From Trogon surrucura (taxonomy: Eukaryota > Chordata > Aves > Trogoniformes > Trogonidae): 64,000 nucleotides of DNA. Under the pieces are notes generated by a model, which ran no database searches, was not told where the DNA came from, and saw only the letters and a list, made by a program, of their open reading frames with translations. Where the stretch lies: positions 10,992,001-11,056,000 of the forward strand of contig CM036626.1 in NCBI GenBank assembly GCA_020746105.1, given 5' to 3'. The position numbers were made by a program, and so were the translations under genes. Below, piece after piece: positions 23,326 to 33,960 of the stretch. Position 1 is the first letter of the stretch, and every line of letters starts with the position of its first letter.

Positions 23326-26300
23326 TATTCCCTTACTGGATTTGCCTCACATCTCACAGCCCACGTCCTGGGCCAAAGCCCTATTATATGACATAAAGTC
23401 CAGACAGAGGCAAAGTGAAAGAAACAAGGAATCCTATGATACTCAATCTCATTTCTTCTTTTCTTTTTCTAAGACCACTACCATGTACAAAAGGACAAAG
23501 AAACATCCCAAGCTTTGTAACATGTCTGAGTGGCAGCCCTGGTGTCTGCAGTCCTTCGGGCACTCAGTGAATACGCTGAAGAATGATGTCTCCAAAATAT
23601 TGACCCAACAGCATGTCTCAGCCCAGATTTGGGGGTAAATGTGCTCTTTGATGACTGTCACCATTGAAAATCAGGCTACATTATTGCCAGCTGGAACAAG
23701 AGATCTCCTAAGAGTCACTTGGTGACGAAAGCTTTAAGTTACCAGCTCCTAGGAGCTGCCTTTAAACCGCAGTTGGAGATAATGGTTTTTCTCCACTTCC
23801 CAACCAAGTCTGACCTAGTAGGTAAACAGCTCCTTAGCTAATTAAAATAACTTAACCAGATCTAAAGGAAACTGGACAAACAATTCATAATGAATAATGT
23901 ATTGAGCAAATTTTGCCTCTTTTCCTGTCTGTGAATTTTCTATGCTTTTGGTATTGATATCTCCAGCTAATTGGTTATTTGAAATTGTTTGCTGATGCAA
24001 ATATTTCTTAGTCTGCTCTTTTCTTCAGGAGAAGTTCATTAAGAGTATCCCCAATTCAAAAGAAATTGACTGATTTAATTGGTCACAGAAGCCACATGGC
24101 ATAAATGAATTCTGTTGCATGAATATATATTTCTTCAATTCATTTGCTGAAAATATTCTTTCAAGCTGTTCTTTGCATTGAAATAGGATGTTTTCGTGAG
24201 CATCCCTTCTAGCCAGAAGAAAGAAATTCAGAGTCCAGAAGTTGGTCAAAAGATACTCAAATGGAAATAATCAGTAAGAGATGTTCAAATGGAAATGAAA
24301 CAACTTACCTGTGTGTAGGAATGTCTGTATTCATGTACGTTCACATGCATGGAAATTACTCTTGCATTTTTGTTAGGTTAAAAGAAACTTGCATTTGCTT
24401 ATATTAAAAAGAAACCAATGACACTCAGAATTAAAAACATTTAACTAAACTCTGCCTCTGTTCTAGGTGACATTGCATTAGCATTATGGTTTTGGCACAG
24501 ATGGGGTCAGCATATGCTCCAAGACATGTACCAGCCAATGTAATGCTGCTTTGTGGTCCCAAGCACCTCAGAAGGGCTGTCTTAAAGAACAGATGAAGTT
24601 AGGGCCTCTTCCCCTAGCAAGGACACAAAACTGTAAAATTATTGTATTGCAATATCTGTAACATACAGCAAGCAGCAAAGAAGTGCAGACATGAAGGAAG
24701 GAGGGTGAAAACAAGCCACCCAACCTGATAATGAAAAGTAGACACTTGGCCTTGGTGTGGAGCATCTCAGATAAGTAGTTTAATTGCTAAGGTTTGGTGC
24801 TGAAGGGAGGGAAATCTAAGCTAAATTAAAAGATTAAAAAGATATTTTTTCATCAAGTGGCAAAATGGAAGAAGTGGATGAGTCTGCTCAGGAGAAAATG
24901 AGCAGAAAGGAACTGTGCATGTTGTGAAAATATATCCATTAGACCTGCCTTATCAAAACGTGCTTTTGCCAGGCATCCAGCCCTGCATCTCCATGGCAAC
25001 ATGGCCTCGTCAACAGAGAAGAAAGTATTTTTGTCAGGATGGGCCCAAACACATAAAAGCCATTTCGATTTGGGGGCAACACGATCTTCTTCAATCAATA
25101 CTGCACACATAATAATGACTCCTGCCACTTCTGTCATAAATTTCCACTTTCTGCTTTCATTTCCTGTGGTTTGACATCACTGTGAACTGGAAACAGCTTT
25201 AAATTTCCTACAACTTTCAGTGTCCTGTGCCCTCATCTGCAACACACCACACCTCACGCAGCAGCTTTCTCCTTTGTAACACGCAATATGCAGTGCACTT
25301 ACAGGTGGGACTAGCCTGGCCTGAACTGTGAGACAGGCTGTGAGGAATGCCTCAGTGCCACCACCCACAAATGTAACGGCTGGAACTCTGGTCAGGGCTG
25401 AGATGAGGGGACAGCCAAATGGAGGATGGCGATTCTTTCTCTCTAGGAGTTACCTCTGATGAGGTGCAAGACCGAACATCCTGAACATCTTAACTCTCAC
25501 AGAAATTGTGGCATCCTTTCTAAGATGACAGGTCTTCGGTCTACATCCTGTGAATAAAAACATTTTGTCTTCTCCATTTTCCTGCATTTCCAGGCTGAGA
25601 TCTCATTCTTCTTGACTGCCAGTTGACAACAATGATTTGGTCTTTCCAAATAGTCAGCTCAGCAGTTCCACTACAGAAACCACCACATGGCCAAAGGGAT
25701 TTCTGTGTAGCATGCAAGAGTCCGTGAGTGTGTGTGTTGGGGAGGGAGAGATGGAATATGTAGGAGATATAAATGCCTATCTCTATTTTTCATCTAAATT
25801 AGTGGGTATTAGGCATATAATCCAATATATTGCTTCTAAAATCTCAGCAGTATCCTGCCGAATGCTTTGCTGTGGAAGTTACTAAAGAAATGTAAAATAC
25901 CTTTTTTCATAATAACTTAAAATCTAGCTAGACTTAAAACAATGCCCTTTTTGTTGTCTTATGTTCTATTCTGCCATTTGTTGAGAGATTTTTGAACATA
26001 TTTAATCTCCAAAAAACCCATTGAGAAGTGTAGAGAGGCAAGACCAATTCCACATTTGTGCTTTTCAGTTAATGTAGGCAGAGGGAAGCTATTTCTCCAG
26101 ACAGGTTGTTGCTGCTTTTAAATGCTACACAAGGGCCAATGATTTGGATCCTGGCTGTTCCCTGGGGGCCTTTGGGTTTGGAGAAGGAGAGGATAGCTTT
26201 CGGTCATCGACATGTTTGATTCCCAGAAGGGTTTCCCAGCCTTTTAAGCACACTTTGCGTGTTAGTGTTGCACCATTCTATGCTGTGGCCAGAGCCTGGA

Positions 26301-27889
26301 AGAACAGAACATAGGAAGGTGGGCTTAACTACAGTGATGCTAATAAATTAATAACTTGAATTTAGAAAGAAGTTGTCATTGCTAAACCACACACTGTTTG
26401 CAAATAAATTTTAAAACCCTGGGCTTGACTCATCCTCAGTGAGACAGGATATTTCTCTACAAGGGGTTTGTCATCAACGTAGCCCCACACAGGGGGGCTA
26501 AATGTTGCATTGGGGGACACAGTTTAGTAGGTTGATAGTTTCTTGGTTGCTGGCTGGGAGGGCTCAAACTATGACAGTACTGAGCTAGCAGACACTCAGA
26601 AAATGCAAAATAGAGTTGCTATTTTGGTTCCTTCATTGCTGACCAGAAATTTTCAGGGTCATTTGATAATCTGGATGACCTTCATTACTGGTGACTGCAG
26701 TAATTGCAAAGAGACTTGAACAGGAGTCAGGCAAAGACATGGTTTTTATGAGCATCTGCTGTTGACACGGGCTCATCCTTTCCGTCCAGTGACAGAATGT
26801 TCCAGAAAATTGTTCATGGACAGGAAATCATGAGCTGATGGTATTTCAACAGTGGATTTCTCAGGATCATTTTTTTTTCCAAAGGTGAATCTGTTCCTGC
26901 CCTTCTAAAATGAAATGAATCTGTTAGAAGCAAGTCTGAAATACCACCTGATGGTGACACCAGGAAAAAAAGAGACCATTTTCCTCTTGGCTTCTTTTTG
27001 AATAGGAAAGGTGACAATGGTGGTAGCCTTCAGTAAGAGACTCTTTCTTTCCCCACACTTTATTTTCTGCTCTTTTTTTTTTTAAGAACAACTTTTGCGA
27101 ACTTGGTATGCTTGGAGGTTGAAGAGGGACCTCCTCTTAAAATAGCTAATCAGGAGTAGCAAAATGAAGAAAAAACACATTTAACTGCTCTCCCTAGTTT
27201 AAGTGGCTTTTCTCACTCAACCCTGCTTTGCAATCCTTCTGAGCCTGTTGAGTTTAAGCGAGACCAGGAACTGTCACTTTATCACAGTTCATTTTCAGTC
27301 ACTCAACCAAACAAATCTCTTAAGCCCTGGTTTATGCTGTTCCCCCCCCCTCCCCAAGTTCTTCCCCAGCTCTGAGCAGGGGTAGCCCTTTTCCACTGAG
27401 GGCTGGGACAGGCTTCTGACTATGAAAAAACTACATCTGCTGCATCCCACAACCCAATAGTGGCATTGCAGCACAGTATGCAGCAGCGGAGGCATTAGGG
27501 TTAATGCTGGGGTAAAAGCTGACTTAAAAGTTACACACCACAGGGTTTACTCTTTTCAGGGGAAATCCAGGCATGTGCAGGATGCAGCAGATTCAGAGCA
27601 GTCCTTATGGCTTTGAAATAGTTCCCACCAGTCACCCTCAGCACAGATGGGTTTCACAGGGTTGATGTAAAACACATCCTAAAGTCACCGGGATCTGGAG
27701 GGAGTATTTTTTTGGTCTGCTTGCAGTCAAGTCCAGGGATATTAATTAGATGCTCTGCATATGCCTGGTTCATTGAGGCAAAAGTTTAGGCAGCCTTTCC
27801 TCAGCAGTGAAAGCCATCCTGCTGGAATACTGATTAAAAAGAAGCAGGGTTGATACGAGTAGATGAAAAGGAGGTGAGTCTTTGGTGCA
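23326..27889. other. Noncoding, nothing recognised
   Basis: AT-rich between about 23840 and 24480, including ATGCAAAT (23994), a consensus octamer, next to an ATATTTCTTA stretch. No coding frame above 94 codons and no named repeat. Confidence 0.45.
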
Positions 27890-28080
27890 GCAAGCTGAGA
27901 ATCAAGACACCAGGGTTTACTTCTGCCACTAATTCTTCTTACAGCTTGGAGAAAGTTTGCAAACCCGTCAGTGCCTCCATCTCCAAAATGAGATCTTCAA
28001 TGTTGTCTTTTTTTTTTTAAAAAAAAAGAGAATTAATTAATGTCTAAAAAGCACTTTGGGATCTCAGAATGAAAGGAGCA
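27890..28080 (+). mobile_element. MIR/core-SINE, nearly full-length, plus strand
   Basis: Four blocks occur in canonical order: ACACCAGGGTTTACTTCTGCCACT (tRNA-derived end and start of core), CTTGGAGAAAGTTTGC (for 'cttgggcaagtcac'), TGCCTCCATCTCCAAAATGAGAT (for 'tgcctcagtttccccatctgtaaaatggg') and AAAAGCACTTTGGGATCTCAGAATGAAAGG (for the 'aaagcgctttgagatc..ggatgaaagg' tail). A T9/A9 run at 28010-28027 interrupts the copy. This is the best preserved SINE in the window. Confidence 0.75.
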
Positions 28081-28329
28081 AAACAAATGGAAAGTATTCT
28101 ATTGTTTTATTATCTTCCCTATAGACCAGGATGGAGGCACCTTGCCACTCACATAATTACTTCCCTGCAGCTGCAGCCTCTTAAGAAGTTAATATATGCT
28201 ACATCTCCACATCTAGGTACAGAGAAAGACTCAGACCCTCCCACCCATCCTTTATACCCCCCTCCTTGTCCTTCCCCTGCCTTGCTCTCTGTTGCATTAA
28301 TAGCAGAGATGGCATTAAAGTAACTTTAT

Positions 28330-28450
28330 CTCTTTGGTGCACACATATACAAACCCAATGGCGGGTAGTGTTATGAGGCTTATTGCCGAGTGCGTAATGA
28401 CTGCTTCTTTTTTGGATGAATGAATTCAGTGGGTGACAGGTATGTAATTC
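28330..28450. promoter_or_regulatory. Candidate conserved noncoding block between SINE pieces
   Basis: Complex CpG-retaining sequence (ATGGCGGGTAGTG, TATTGCCGAGTGCGTAATGAC) followed by GATGAATGAATTCAG. It looks constrained by texture only. It lies directly before a core-SINE tail and could therefore be an exapted SINE edge. Confidence 0.3.
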
Positions 28451-28454
28451 ATGG

Positions 28455-28512
28455 CTTTGTAAAAAGCTTTGAGAGGAAGTGTATGAAATGTACTATATAA
28501 ATGTCAATACAC
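28455..28512 (+). mobile_element. Core-SINE 3' tail remnant
   Basis: GCTTTGTAAAAAGCTTTGAGAGG followed by ATGAAATGTACTATATAAATGTCAA matches the reptile/bird core-SINE ending 'tttgtaaagcgctttgagatc..atgaaaggcgctatataaatgc' in order and spacing. The upstream body is not clear. Confidence 0.55.
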
Positions 28513-29289
28513 TGCACACTTTAAAGCCTGTGGGTTGAGTCACAGGGAGGGTAGATTTAAGGGGGAGATCATAAATAGCAGAAGAACAGCTGGTTTCTCT
28601 GGGTAATGACGACTGAAGATCTGAGTAGTGACTGCTTAAACATACCCACTCTGCAGAGGTACTTACACGACCCTCTTTACCACAGCATCTGAGCACCTCA
28701 CACCCTGTAATGCATTTACTGTCCAAATGGGAGAGGATATTATCTCAGCTGCGCAGGGAGGACGCAGATGCATGGGGAATGTGGGTGACACTGCTGGTGT
28801 CTCTGCAGGAAGCAAAGTGGGGCTGGCACACTCACGCAGAGAGACCTCAGCTCACCCCAAAGCCCCAAACTCAGAGCGTTGTCCTTCCAGACAGGGTGCT
28901 TGGGGTGGTGTCACCTGAGCTGAGCACGAACGTGAACTTTGGTGGAATCCTGTGCCCTGTAGCAAACCCGCTCTGCACACTCAGCACTGCGAGTGTCCCA
29001 TATCTCCCCAACACAGATGAGACCATAACCTTACACAGAGAGGAAGAGCCCACTCCTCAATGGATGGGGACACCAGCCTTTCTGTCACAGGGACAGCAAG
29101 TGGGGACTGGCCTTCATGCAGCAGAGCTGTATTCTACTCATTTTTCTTCAAACTGTAATATCCACCCTGGAAAATAAGGGCTGGTGAAGCAGCCTTTAGC
29201 GAACTTGAACGAATGCCCGTGGGTGCTAAGGTCTGATAGAAGGCTCATATTTTTGTGACTGTGAACTTCCTGCAGCAGCCAGCTCTGCC
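28513..29289. other. Noncoding, nothing recognised
   Basis: A 155-codon plus-strand frame (28710-29177) lacks any domain and is opposed by shorter minus-strand frames. Treated as chance. Confidence 0.5.
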
Positions 29290-29390
29290 ATTGTTTCCCT
29301 GTAGTATTTATTATATATATGGAGCAATGCCTAAGGGAGTTGCATAAAAGAGCCTTGGGGCTCTTTTGTCCACCTCAGAAAACCCCAGAC
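29290..29390 (+). mobile_element. Possible ancient SINE/CR1-like fragment
   Basis: GTATTTATTATATATATGGAGCAATGCCTAAGGGAG...GCCTTGGGGCTC resembles a sauropsid repeat of the form 'tatttattatttgtattgcagtagcgcctagaggccccaactgagatc..gggccccattgtgc'. Match quality is modest and from memory. Confidence 0.3.
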
Positions 29391-30309
29391 CCAATATTTA
29401 TCAACAAGTAACATCTTTGCATGGCTGATATTTGCAAAGTGTTTTCTTGGATGACAGGTGGTGAACAAGGACTGTTTTGTGCAGAAATAAGACTGAGGTA
29501 TATTAGAAAGTTACCAGCAAAGGCAACAAGTTACCATACATCAGCAGATGCTGCAAAAATACAAAGTATTTCAAGTTAGCGTACTCCTTCTATTACCTCT
29601 CTTCTGAGCTAATTACACTGCCACAGAGGGAGAGCACACAGGAGAGAGATTGTAAGTACCTTTCTTGAAACATGGTGTGAGAAAAGCAACATGAAACCTC
29701 TGGTTTTACTCATTAAGGTGTGTATATCCAGTTGGGTCTAATCTGGAGAGGGGATTCCTCATCACGCTGGTTTAACACTTGTATCTCCACCTTTTGGGTA
29801 CCTCTGCACAGCACCTAGCACAGCAAGTGCCAGGATGCCTGTGGGCTCCTGTAACACTTCCAGCAGCACCATTAACTCTGCCCACGGCTTCCCACACTGA
29901 GGCCACGGTCTGCTGTAACCAGAGTGAACGCCTGCAACCGAACCTGGAGAAAGAGTGCCCTGGCTTTTATGAACAGCTCCACAAATAACAAGGGGGAAGA
30001 ATGAAGAGGATTTATTTAGTTTCTCAGGAGCTGGATACGTTAAATGTTGTGACTTTTTAAGGCTCACCGCAACAGTGGCTATAAAACATGTGTAGCGGTA
30101 GAAACTAACTGAACAAAAGTCTCTAAATTCTGACAATACAAGTGAGAGCTCAGGACCATTTCTTGGCAAGTGTTTCTGTTCTTTACAGCGCAAAAGGTGT
30201 GAAACACAACTTATTCTGCCCAAACATCTGCTCTCAGGTACCCACTGTGTGGTGTGGATGTGGACTCCACTGCTTTAGGTGAGCATCACGAGACTCTGCA
30301 TGACAGGGT
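29391..30309. other. Noncoding, nothing recognised
   Basis: Contains a 153-codon minus-strand frame (30223-29762) without recognisable domain. No repeats identified. Confidence 0.5.
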
Positions 30310-30370
30310 TTTCTGCAAGAGGGGACTGAGGCACAAGTAACACTGACTGACATTCACAGGAGCATTTAGT
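30310..30370 (-). mobile_element. MIR-like remnant, minus strand
   Basis: GAGGGGACTGAGGCACAAGTAACACTGACTGACATTCACAGG fits a reversed MIR ('gaggaaactgaggcacagagaagttaagtgacttgcccaaggtcacac'). Only this block is recognisable. Confidence 0.4.
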
Positions 30371-31404
30371 CTTCAGTGTCTTGCATTAGGATGAGTTTGG
30401 GCACTGGACTTGAGAGACAAAACCAAACTCACATACAATTTTTACTAGGGTGCCTTACGATTTGAGGACATTTCATCCCAAAGCCACACAGTTCAAGGAG
30501 AATGATTGAGCCACCATGGCTGGTCATTTCCCTGAGAAAGGATCACCGAGCACAGGGAGGGTGCACCGGGAAGAGCTGCCAGTAGTTAAGGGTTAAAGGC
30601 TCTGCGTGTGTGTGTGCCCACGCTGGACAACTCCCTGTAGCCCTTACCCAGACAGACTGCAGCACCTCATTACTGCTATCAACCTCTACCATTAGTTCAA
30701 GTGGCAGAGGTCAATGTGCTGAACTGAGAGGGTTTCAGCCTGCCAGTGACCCAAAGCATGGGACAGAGTGGCAAAACAGTGCTAAATTATGGTATTTCTG
30801 GGAGTTTGCTTTTTTTTTTTTAAAGTTTTTTCCTTCTTCTTTGATGAAAGAAATTTTAAAAGCATCCTTAGCATGGCAGTAGTGGTACTCTTACACCCCA
30901 AGATGTCAGGGTCCTGGAATCTGTGTACTGTCCCCACCTCTAGTACAGTGGCAACCAGCACCTTCACCATGCCTGACACCTCCCTACTCAGGTCAGATGC
31001 TGTTCCCTCAGGGAAGACTCAGCCCAATGTTTTGCTTCCTCCCATGTTCACTTTGTGGCCCAGAGCTTTATTTACTGCTCTCTCACTCCTGCGCTTAATA
31101 CCAGTTATAAATTTCCTCATAGGCTTTTCTCCTACAGCTATTCTCACCTTAGTATCCAAGAGCCTCTCAAAGATAAATTATCCTCCTACATTTGTGTGTC
31201 TGTGGTGGAGCTGCAGGAAGAGCTCCCAGCATGGGATCCATTCAGGGAGGGCCTGAGCACCATTTTCTTCCCCATGACTTAGAGATGCTGAGTAATGCAG
31301 GGAAACAGATTTTAAGAGGCATTGCATTTTCTGCTTTCTCTGCACCCAGCATCCTTCTTGCCTATGAATGAATATATAATTTAGGGGGACAAATGAATGC
31401 AATC
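30371..31404. other. Noncoding, nothing recognised
   Basis: A 155-codon plus-strand frame (30789-31256) starts beside a T-rich run at 30811 and has no domain. Confidence 0.5.
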
Positions 31405-31580
31405 TTGTTTCACAACTCTTTCTTTTTCTTTATAAATCCTTATTCTGCCCTGCTTTCACTTCCTTTTTCTATATTTTTTTTGCAATACTGCCTGCTTTCT
31501 TTTCCTCCTGTCTTCTTTTTCTTCTCCCAATTTTTTTTTGTCTTTATCTTTCTTTTCTTTAGCTGCCCTCCCAGCTTTTC
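31405..31580 (+). repeat. Polypyrimidine tract
   Basis: About 170 bp is overwhelmingly C and T, with T runs of up to nine (for example near 31473 and 31531). Such mirror-rich pyrimidine tracts can adopt triplex DNA. The 78-codon Phe/Ser/Leu-rich frame through it is a composition artefact. Confidence 0.8.
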
Positions 31581-31614
31581 ATTACTGTCATCTTTTTTCC
31601 CAGCCACTGAACCC

Positions 31615-31770
31615 TTGATGTTGTTCTAATTGACAGACGGGGTTTAAAAGCACATTCGAAAGCGCCTGTCTTTTTAAATAGACTCCTGTCTCATCAAAAG
31701 ATGTACAGCAACATTCCATTAGAGCACATCATTTGAAAATAGATGGGGCTTTTAGCAACTGCACTCATAT
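31615..31770. promoter_or_regulatory. Candidate conserved noncoding element
   Basis: Begins just after the pyrimidine tract with TTGTTCTAATTGACAGACGG (TAATTGACAG joins a homeodomain core to a TGACAG TALE/MEIS core) and continues through CATTCGAAAGCGCC and AACATTCCATTAGAGCAC. TAATTGACAG-type composites are common in developmental enhancers; conservation is not demonstrated here. Confidence 0.35.
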
Positions 31771-32760
31771 TTTTATAGTTAGGCTGTTCTGCTGGGATCA
31801 TGCTTCCCCCTTGCCAGCCCCATCATCTCATCTTTTGGGGAGGGCAGGAGGAAAACGTACATTAAAGAGAGATTAATGAACATTTTGTTTTGTTTGGGTT
31901 TCTCCTCTCTGCAGCTCTCAGGTGCTTGTTCAGCCTCTCTCATTCTCATAGCCCTGGCACAGAAAGTTTTGGAATGAAAGTGGGGATGCAAAATGCGTAT
32001 GTGCTGACGTAAATGAAGACATGGCTGAAGAAGAGGGAAAAAAAAAGAAAGGCTCCTGTTGCACTACATTGTCTGCTATTTTATGAATGGGGGTTTAGTT
32101 GTGGCTCTCCCAAACAATTTGTGCACAGGGCATTAGGATCCTGTTCTGCAGTAAAGCGTACCAGAAAGTGGTCACTGAGAGATGGCTCTGCCCTCCAGGC
32201 ATGTCCGCATGAGCTTTTAAACTAGATCACTTGGATATCACTAATACGGTAATTGTCAACTCCGGGAATAGCTAAAGAGTCTGTGTCAGGGACAGCAAAC
32301 TTCTGGAAAGTGTGAGCGTGGCAGTGAAAAAGCCCCAAGACCCTGCTTTGATCTTTGTCAGCTGAAAGCCAAGTTGGCCGCAACTGCTTTGGCCATTGGG
32401 CTGTGTAGGAATGAAAAGGCAAGATCCAGAACCATCAGCGAGCCCAGACTTCGGGCCATGCTGTAAGTGCACTGTTGTTCAGTGTCTCTCTACCTGCACA
32501 ACCACTCCAGCAGCTGTGACCCTGGGCTGCGTAAGGCAGCAAGCAGACAGATCTTTGGTGTCCTAAGAGAAGAGAGTGAAAAGTCAGAGAAATAGGGAGC
32601 TACAGATGGTGCAGAAGCCATGAGTATCTTCCTGGTGTGGCAGAGAGCTGAGCTAAGCCTGCACTTTCTTCCCATTTTCTGGGCAGCTATGAACTTCTGC
32701 TACAATGTGCATTTCTCCCTATTGCTATGGAGTGACAGCTCTACTCAGAATGTCAAAGAA
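31771..32760. other. Noncoding, nothing recognised
   Basis: No repeat family or coding signature recognised. Frames do not exceed 70 codons. Confidence 0.5.
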
Positions 32761-32860
32761 GATGGAGCTGGAAAAGGTCTTGCAAAGGTCTATTAGATTA
32801 TGTAGTTTTGTTACATCTATAGCCTCCCCAAATATTGTTTAACAATATTTGTGTCCCTGA
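32761..32860 (-). mobile_element. Old CR1 LINE 3' fragment, minus strand
   Basis: On the plus strand, AGCTGGAAAAGGTCTTGCAAAGGTCTATTAGATTATGTAGT corresponds to the reversed CR1 3' end ('gatggaaaagacctattagatcatctagtcc'). The body beyond is not readable. A palindrome at 32829-32851 lies in this piece or at its edge. Confidence 0.45.
32829..32851. repeat. Perfect inverted repeat, 11-bp arms, 1-nt centre
   Basis: CAAATATTGTT at 32829-32839 and its exact reverse complement AACAATATTTG at 32841-32851 flank a single T. The arms include ATTGTT and AACAAT, the core recognised by SOX proteins, in inverted orientation. Confidence 0.85.
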
Positions 32861-33798
32861 AATTGCTGAATCTTAATTACCATCTACTTGGTTATGTTGT
32901 GAGATTCACCAATACTTTACAAGCCATCATTTATGAACTACAGTTACTTGCTGTTAAATGTCAGGGCTACTTCAGACAGTCGCTATGCACAACACAGCAG
33001 TCGCTCTCACCTGAGCCCAAAAGCCAGTGCTGGCTTTTTTGTTACATTCAGAAGAAAACTGGTCCAAACTCTGAAGCTGGAAGCGCTAGAAGTGCTAGAA
33101 GTGCTTAGACCTGGGCATTTAGCATGGATGACAAAATAAAGATGTGATCCCCTTTCTGGAGTTGGCTTTTCTCCACAAGGATTAAGAGAGCACAACACCT
33201 ATCTCTGCACCCTGGGCAGCCACTGTTTGCCCTGAAGCTCCATTGTCTCAAAGCCCTGCCAAGGGAAAGAGAAATGGCTAGTTCTTGCTTGCAGATTAGG
33301 TGGATATATAGGATATTTACTCTTCCTTCAATATCCCAAAGATCTGACCTCACACAGACCATCCCTCCAGGAACAAACCAGTCTGCTCACACCTCCTCAG
33401 ATGTATCAATGTAAAACATCATTTACCTTCAGGGCTAAGCTCTCCTTTTCTTCCCAAGCTTATGGAGAAAAAAAAACCATTCCTGTTCTAAATACAGCAT
33501 TGATCAGTAGCTGGGACTTAATCATCCCCTCTCTCCACTCCCCTGCCCAAGTTATTCACTCTTGCTATGCTACTATTAAGTCTGAGACAGAGGCAATAGG
33601 TACACTTTTCAGCCCCCACAAAGCAAGAGCTCAATGCTCCCTTTTTGCTTTCCATGTTCTAGTTTTATGTGTAGTAGTGATAATCTCTGTTGCTTTGTTG
33701 GATCCTCACAATAAATGGCTTCTCAGATTGATTGAAACCTCTCTGCTTGGCTCGGGCTGTGCATCGATTTTAGCTGCTGCTTCTTGCTTTGTGTACAG
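32861..33798. other. Noncoding, nothing recognised
   Basis: A 135-codon plus-strand frame (33401-33808) has a hydrophobic stretch but no domain. A small GCTAGAAGT repeat (about three copies) occurs near 33086-33106. Confidence 0.5.
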
Positions 33799-33960
33799 CA
33801 CATCATAGAAATCTGAGATGGAAAAGACCTATTAGGTATCAACTTAAACATCTGAGTCTCCCCACCTCCTCTCAGTCCCCCAGGGACTGGCAGGAGATTA
33901 TTCATTACAATGTACTTGCAGAATCTTTTTCCAATCCCTTCTCAAATGGTCCAGGGACCA
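33799..33960 (-). mobile_element. Old CR1 LINE 3' end, minus strand
   Basis: The plus strand starts with ACATCATAGAAATCTGAGATGG, then AAAAGACCTATTAGGTATC, a CCCCCAGGGACTGGCAGGAG segment, ATTACAATGTACTTGCAGAATC and TTTTTCCAATCC. That is the order of an old CR1 3' end read backwards: reversed tail, 'gacctattaggtcatctagtcc', 'ccctgccaatgcaggattgttccctacagt' and 'tttgtccaatctag'. Several blocks in order give a solid family call despite high divergence. Confidence 0.65.

Noticed and set aside
23994..24001. ATGCAAAT octamer outside the candidate elements
   Set aside because: A single 8-mer is expected a couple of times by chance in a window of this size, and the flanks lack other clustered motifs.
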